This document shows, in pieces, positions 24,221 to 26,162 of a stretch of DNA of 26,162 nucleotides. A model generated the notes under the pieces. That model saw nothing but the letters and a program-made list of their open reading frames with translations. It did no database searches and was not told the origin of the DNA. The position numbers and the translations under genes are program-made. Source of the stretch: CAZIVO01 sp964542765 (GTDB lineage: Bacteria > Planctomycetota > UBA1135 > UBA2386); the NCBI GenBank assembly GCA_964542765.1, contig CAZIVO010000044.1, positions 1-26,162 of the forward strand, written 5' to 3'. Each line of letters starts with the position of its first letter. The first letter of the stretch is position 1.

Positions 24221-25702
24221 TCACTCTCGCCTGCGTCCTGTCCAGTGCCCAGGCATCACACGTGCAAGCCACTGCACGAGTCGCTCACGATCGCCCGCAA
24301 GAAGTTCTTCACGCTTGAGAATCTGTCGCGCCACCCTATCGATCGCGTCCGACTTTGCGGTGTCTTCGAGATTCTCAAGTGCGAGGGCAATCTGTCCGAG
24401 GTGCGAGGCATCATGACCCATAACAGGATCGTCGAGAGCCGACATCAGAACCTCCTCACCAAGCGATGTTCCGGCACACGCGGTCAGAACGAACATCGCC
24501 CGTGATCGAACCCCTGGATCAGGGTCTTGACCAAAAGCAAGTCGTGCCAGATCGATGCCGCGCGCTTGGCCTCGAAATCCAACACCGGTAACGAGGGCAG
24601 CGCGTAGAGAAGGCGAAGAGTCACCGGCCAAATGGCGATCATAGGCCGCAACCAGAATCTGAGGAGCGCGATCAGCGAGAACAAGGAAGGCCGCTGTCAG
24701 CCCCCGGCCAGCAACGGCGGCCAAGCTCTCGAGCAACTCGACGGCTTGCCGAGGTTCCATCTTGTGCGCAGCTGAGGACGCAAGCCAGCATGCCTCTTCC
24801 TCGTCACCACGGTCGATGATCTCGCGGACGGCCAACTCCGTGAAGCGACCTTCACCCCCCAGGAGAAGAAACTCGAGCGCGGCCAGTCTGCAGCCCGGAT
24901 TGGTCCCCTCCATCAGCAACAGTGCCAAGGATGCCACCTCCCCTGAACTGCGGACCCCCGCTTCCTCGAGATTCTCCCACAAGGTCAACAGCAGGGCCGC
25001 AGCCACCGGAACGAGAAAAGGGCGCTCGGCAGACAGGGTAGCGATGTCAAGAACCTGAGCCTCGTGGGCGGCTCCCAGAAAAGGCGCGCCGGCGAGCAGG
25101 CCCATCCCCAAATCTTGCGCCAACTCCTCATCTTGGGTCACGCAACCGAGCACACTCGAAACAAGATGCTCGAACGACTGGCCATCCTGTTCGCGGTGTC
25201 TCCAGCGCCGGTCCAATCCTGCTGCAATGAAATGCAAACAGAGGGACCGCCGGATTCCGGCTTCGGGTTCCGGACTCGCAGGAGCGAGTCCTGTCAGCCA
25301 GAACAGTGACCTCTCTTCCGGGTTGGGCACACAACGATCCATCTCGAGCAGCAGATCCTGTGCCCGGGGGTTCAAGGCCATGGCCACCCCGGCCTGCCCC
25401 TGCTCGACCGCTCGTCGCATCCGCACTCCGAGCGTGATCATCGCCTGGATCAGAGAGTCAAAAGTTCGGCAGGGTTCCGGACCCTGTTCCTGCAACGACG
25501 AGTCGAACATGCGGCGCATGGGTAGATCCAACGGTGAAGGGATCATCCCCATCCTCGATGGTTGTTCCTGCCCTCCCGACTCCGGATGTTCCGATGCAGA
25601 ACCCACGAGCACCGGAACCGCCGTATCGACAGTTTCACATCCCTTCATCGCCCATACGGCCACAAGCAACACACACCCGATCATGGTCAGTAGAACTCGC
25701 AT
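24221..25702 (-). CDS. Exported or membrane-anchored helical-repeat protein of unknown function
   Basis: No family is recognised. The 493-residue protein starts at ATG 25702 after AGGAG with good spacing. Residues 1-20 (MRVLLTMIGCVLLVAVWAMK) are a signal or anchor; Cys10 and Cys22 do not fit a clean lipobox. After a Pro/Gln/Ser-rich linker (about 25-70) the rest is strongly helical, Leu/Ala/Glu-rich, with repeating pairs of helices of about 35-40 residues, e.g. around VREIIDRGDEEEACWLASSA, DRAPQILVAAYDRHL and DPGVRSRAMFVLTACAG. This looks like a HEAT-type alpha-solenoid, though no repeat matches the consensus well. It begins 19 bp after the stop of the small secreted protein gene, so the two form an operon. 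Confidence 0.75.
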   Translation of the reverse strand: MRVLLTMIGCVLLVAVWAMKGCETVDTAVPVLVGSASEHPESGGQEQPSRMGMIPSPLDLPMRRMFDSSLQEQGPEPCRTFDSLIQAMITLGVRMRRAVEQGQAGVAMALNPRAQDLLLEMDRCVPNPEERSLFWLTGLAPASPEPEAGIRRSLCLHFIAAGLDRRWRHREQDGQSFEHLVSSVLGCVTQDEELAQDLGMGLLAGAPFLGAAHEAQVLDIATLSAERPFLVPVAAALLLTLWENLEEAGVRSSGEVASLALLLMEGTNPGCRLAALEFLLLGGEGRFTELAVREIIDRGDEEEACWLASSAAHKMEPRQAVELLESLAAVAGRGLTAAFLVLADRAPQILVAAYDRHLAGDSSPSLRAALVTGVGFRGQARGIDLARLAFGQDPDPGVRSRAMFVLTACAGTSLGEEVLMSALDDPVMGHDASHLGQIALALENLEDTAKSDAIDRVARQILKREELLAGDRERLVQWLARVMPGHWTGRRRE

Positions 25703-25721
25703 ACTTCTCCTGGAATCAGGC

Positions 25722-26162
25722 TCAGCGGGGGGTCAATCCAGACGCTCTCACAGCACAACCGCGCTGCGCGTAATGAGTCACGGCGCCCGCATTCTTGTCG
25801 CCCTGGAGTTCGCACTCCGTACTCATGGCGATCGGGATCACGCCGAAAAGCCAACGCTCAACGCACTTGAAGACGAGAAGGCGAATCTCGAGCGTCTGGA
25901 CCGGGACCGTGTAGGTCTTCGCTCCCCGCTTGTGGACAGATGCATCGTGACCCGGGGTGATGACCACCAGCAAAGGACACTCATTCCACGCAGACTGGAC
26001 ACGGATCCCATGAAACGCGCCATCGATCCGGGCCCCGCAGGGCTGAGGTTGAGTGGCCTGCACCACCGGCGCGATCTTTTCGGTGACGAGGTCCGGACAA
26101 GCTCCTCCCTGAGCTCCCAGCCAACCGGATAATGCAAACACCGAAACGGCCGCCGCAACATT
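25722..26162 (-). CDS. Small exported Cys-containing protein of unknown function, 5' end cut by window edge
   Basis: The frame is open to the right edge, so the start lies outside; 146 codons are visible. The first visible residues NVAAAVSVFALSGWLGAQGG are the hydrophobic part and cleavage site of a signal peptide, so only a few codons are missing. The mature part has about six Cys (in GGACPD, QPCGAR, NECPLL, FKCVER, STECEL, RGCAVR), an even number compatible with disulfides. HGIRVQSAW and PLLVVITPGH suggest beta strands. No family is recognised. It is followed by the helical-repeat protein with a 19-bp gap. The GTG at 26141 is inside the signal and not the start. Confidence 0.65.
   Translation of the reverse strand, partial: NVAAAVSVFALSGWLGAQGGACPDLVTEKIAPVVQATQPQPCGARIDGAFHGIRVQSAWNECPLLVVITPGHDASVHKRGAKTYTVPVQTLEIRLLVFKCVERWLFGVIPIAMSTECELQGDKNAGAVTHYAQRGCAVRASGLTPR

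Noticed and set aside
23739..24272. Minus-strand open frame of 177 codons over rpmG
   Set aside because: It is antisense to the certain L33 gene and its promoter, and is Cys/Ser/Arg-rich without any motif.

Overview
The window is about 60% GC and gene-dense, and reads like a chromosomal segment of a Planctomycetota bacterium. That assignment is an inference. It rests on secreted kelch-repeat proteins with a shared N-terminal domain, a 3-keto-disaccharide-hydrolase-type (DUF1080) lipoprotein, several secreted proteins of no recognised family, mixed use of Shine-Dalgarno sites, and a FliA/WhiG-type sigma factor away from flagellar genes. A run of exactly 100 N at 23617-23716 is an assembly gap. 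No transposase, integrase, CRISPR array, tRNA or rRNA was seen.

Layout. (1) 1-870, minus: ispH, cut by the left edge. (2) 1018-3619, plus: a tight three-gene operon with overlapping stop/start codons, encoding an AtuA-type (DUF1446) protein, its separately encoded AtuA C-terminal-type domain, and a phosphotransacylase. (3) 3742-9355, minus: NADP-type isocitrate dehydrogenase and, upstream of it, kelch protein 1, a GT4 glycosyltransferase, an iodotyrosine-deiodinase-like nitroreductase and a small membrane-anchored protein. (4) 9540-11999, plus: a secreted penicillin-acylase-type Ntn hydrolase, divergent from kelch protein 1 and convergent with its paralogue, kelch protein 2 (12005-13546). (5) 13791-18412, minus: argS, apt, a cyclic di-GMP-I (GEMM-I) riboswitch, a FliA/WhiG-family sigma factor, and a secreted alpha/beta hydrolase. 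(6) 18764-21943: an orphan secreted protein on plus facing a PDZ-domain secreted protein and a DUF445 membrane protein on minus. (7) 22014-23616, plus: a PyrK-like flavin/[2Fe-2S] protein and the DUF1080 lipoprotein that runs into the gap. (8) 24038-26162: rpmG (L33) on plus, convergent with a two-gene minus operon of secreted proteins of unknown function, the upstream one cut by the right edge.

The strongest regulatory observation is the c-di-GMP riboswitch on the minus strand at about 15928-16007. It sits in the leader of a FliA/WhiG-family sigma factor that carries an unusual Lys/Ala/Pro-rich N-terminal tail. In Streptomyces this sigma family is controlled by c-di-GMP through an anti-sigma protein, so a direct RNA-level link to the same second messenger merits testing. 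The second notable item is the nitroreductase, which keeps the Glu/Tyr/Lys substrate lid of iodotyrosine deiodinase.

Most remaining genes are housekeeping (ispH, icd, argS, apt, rpmG) or secreted and surface proteins. Cooperation is supported by gene arrangement only for the AtuA operon, the argS-apt pair and the right-edge pair.
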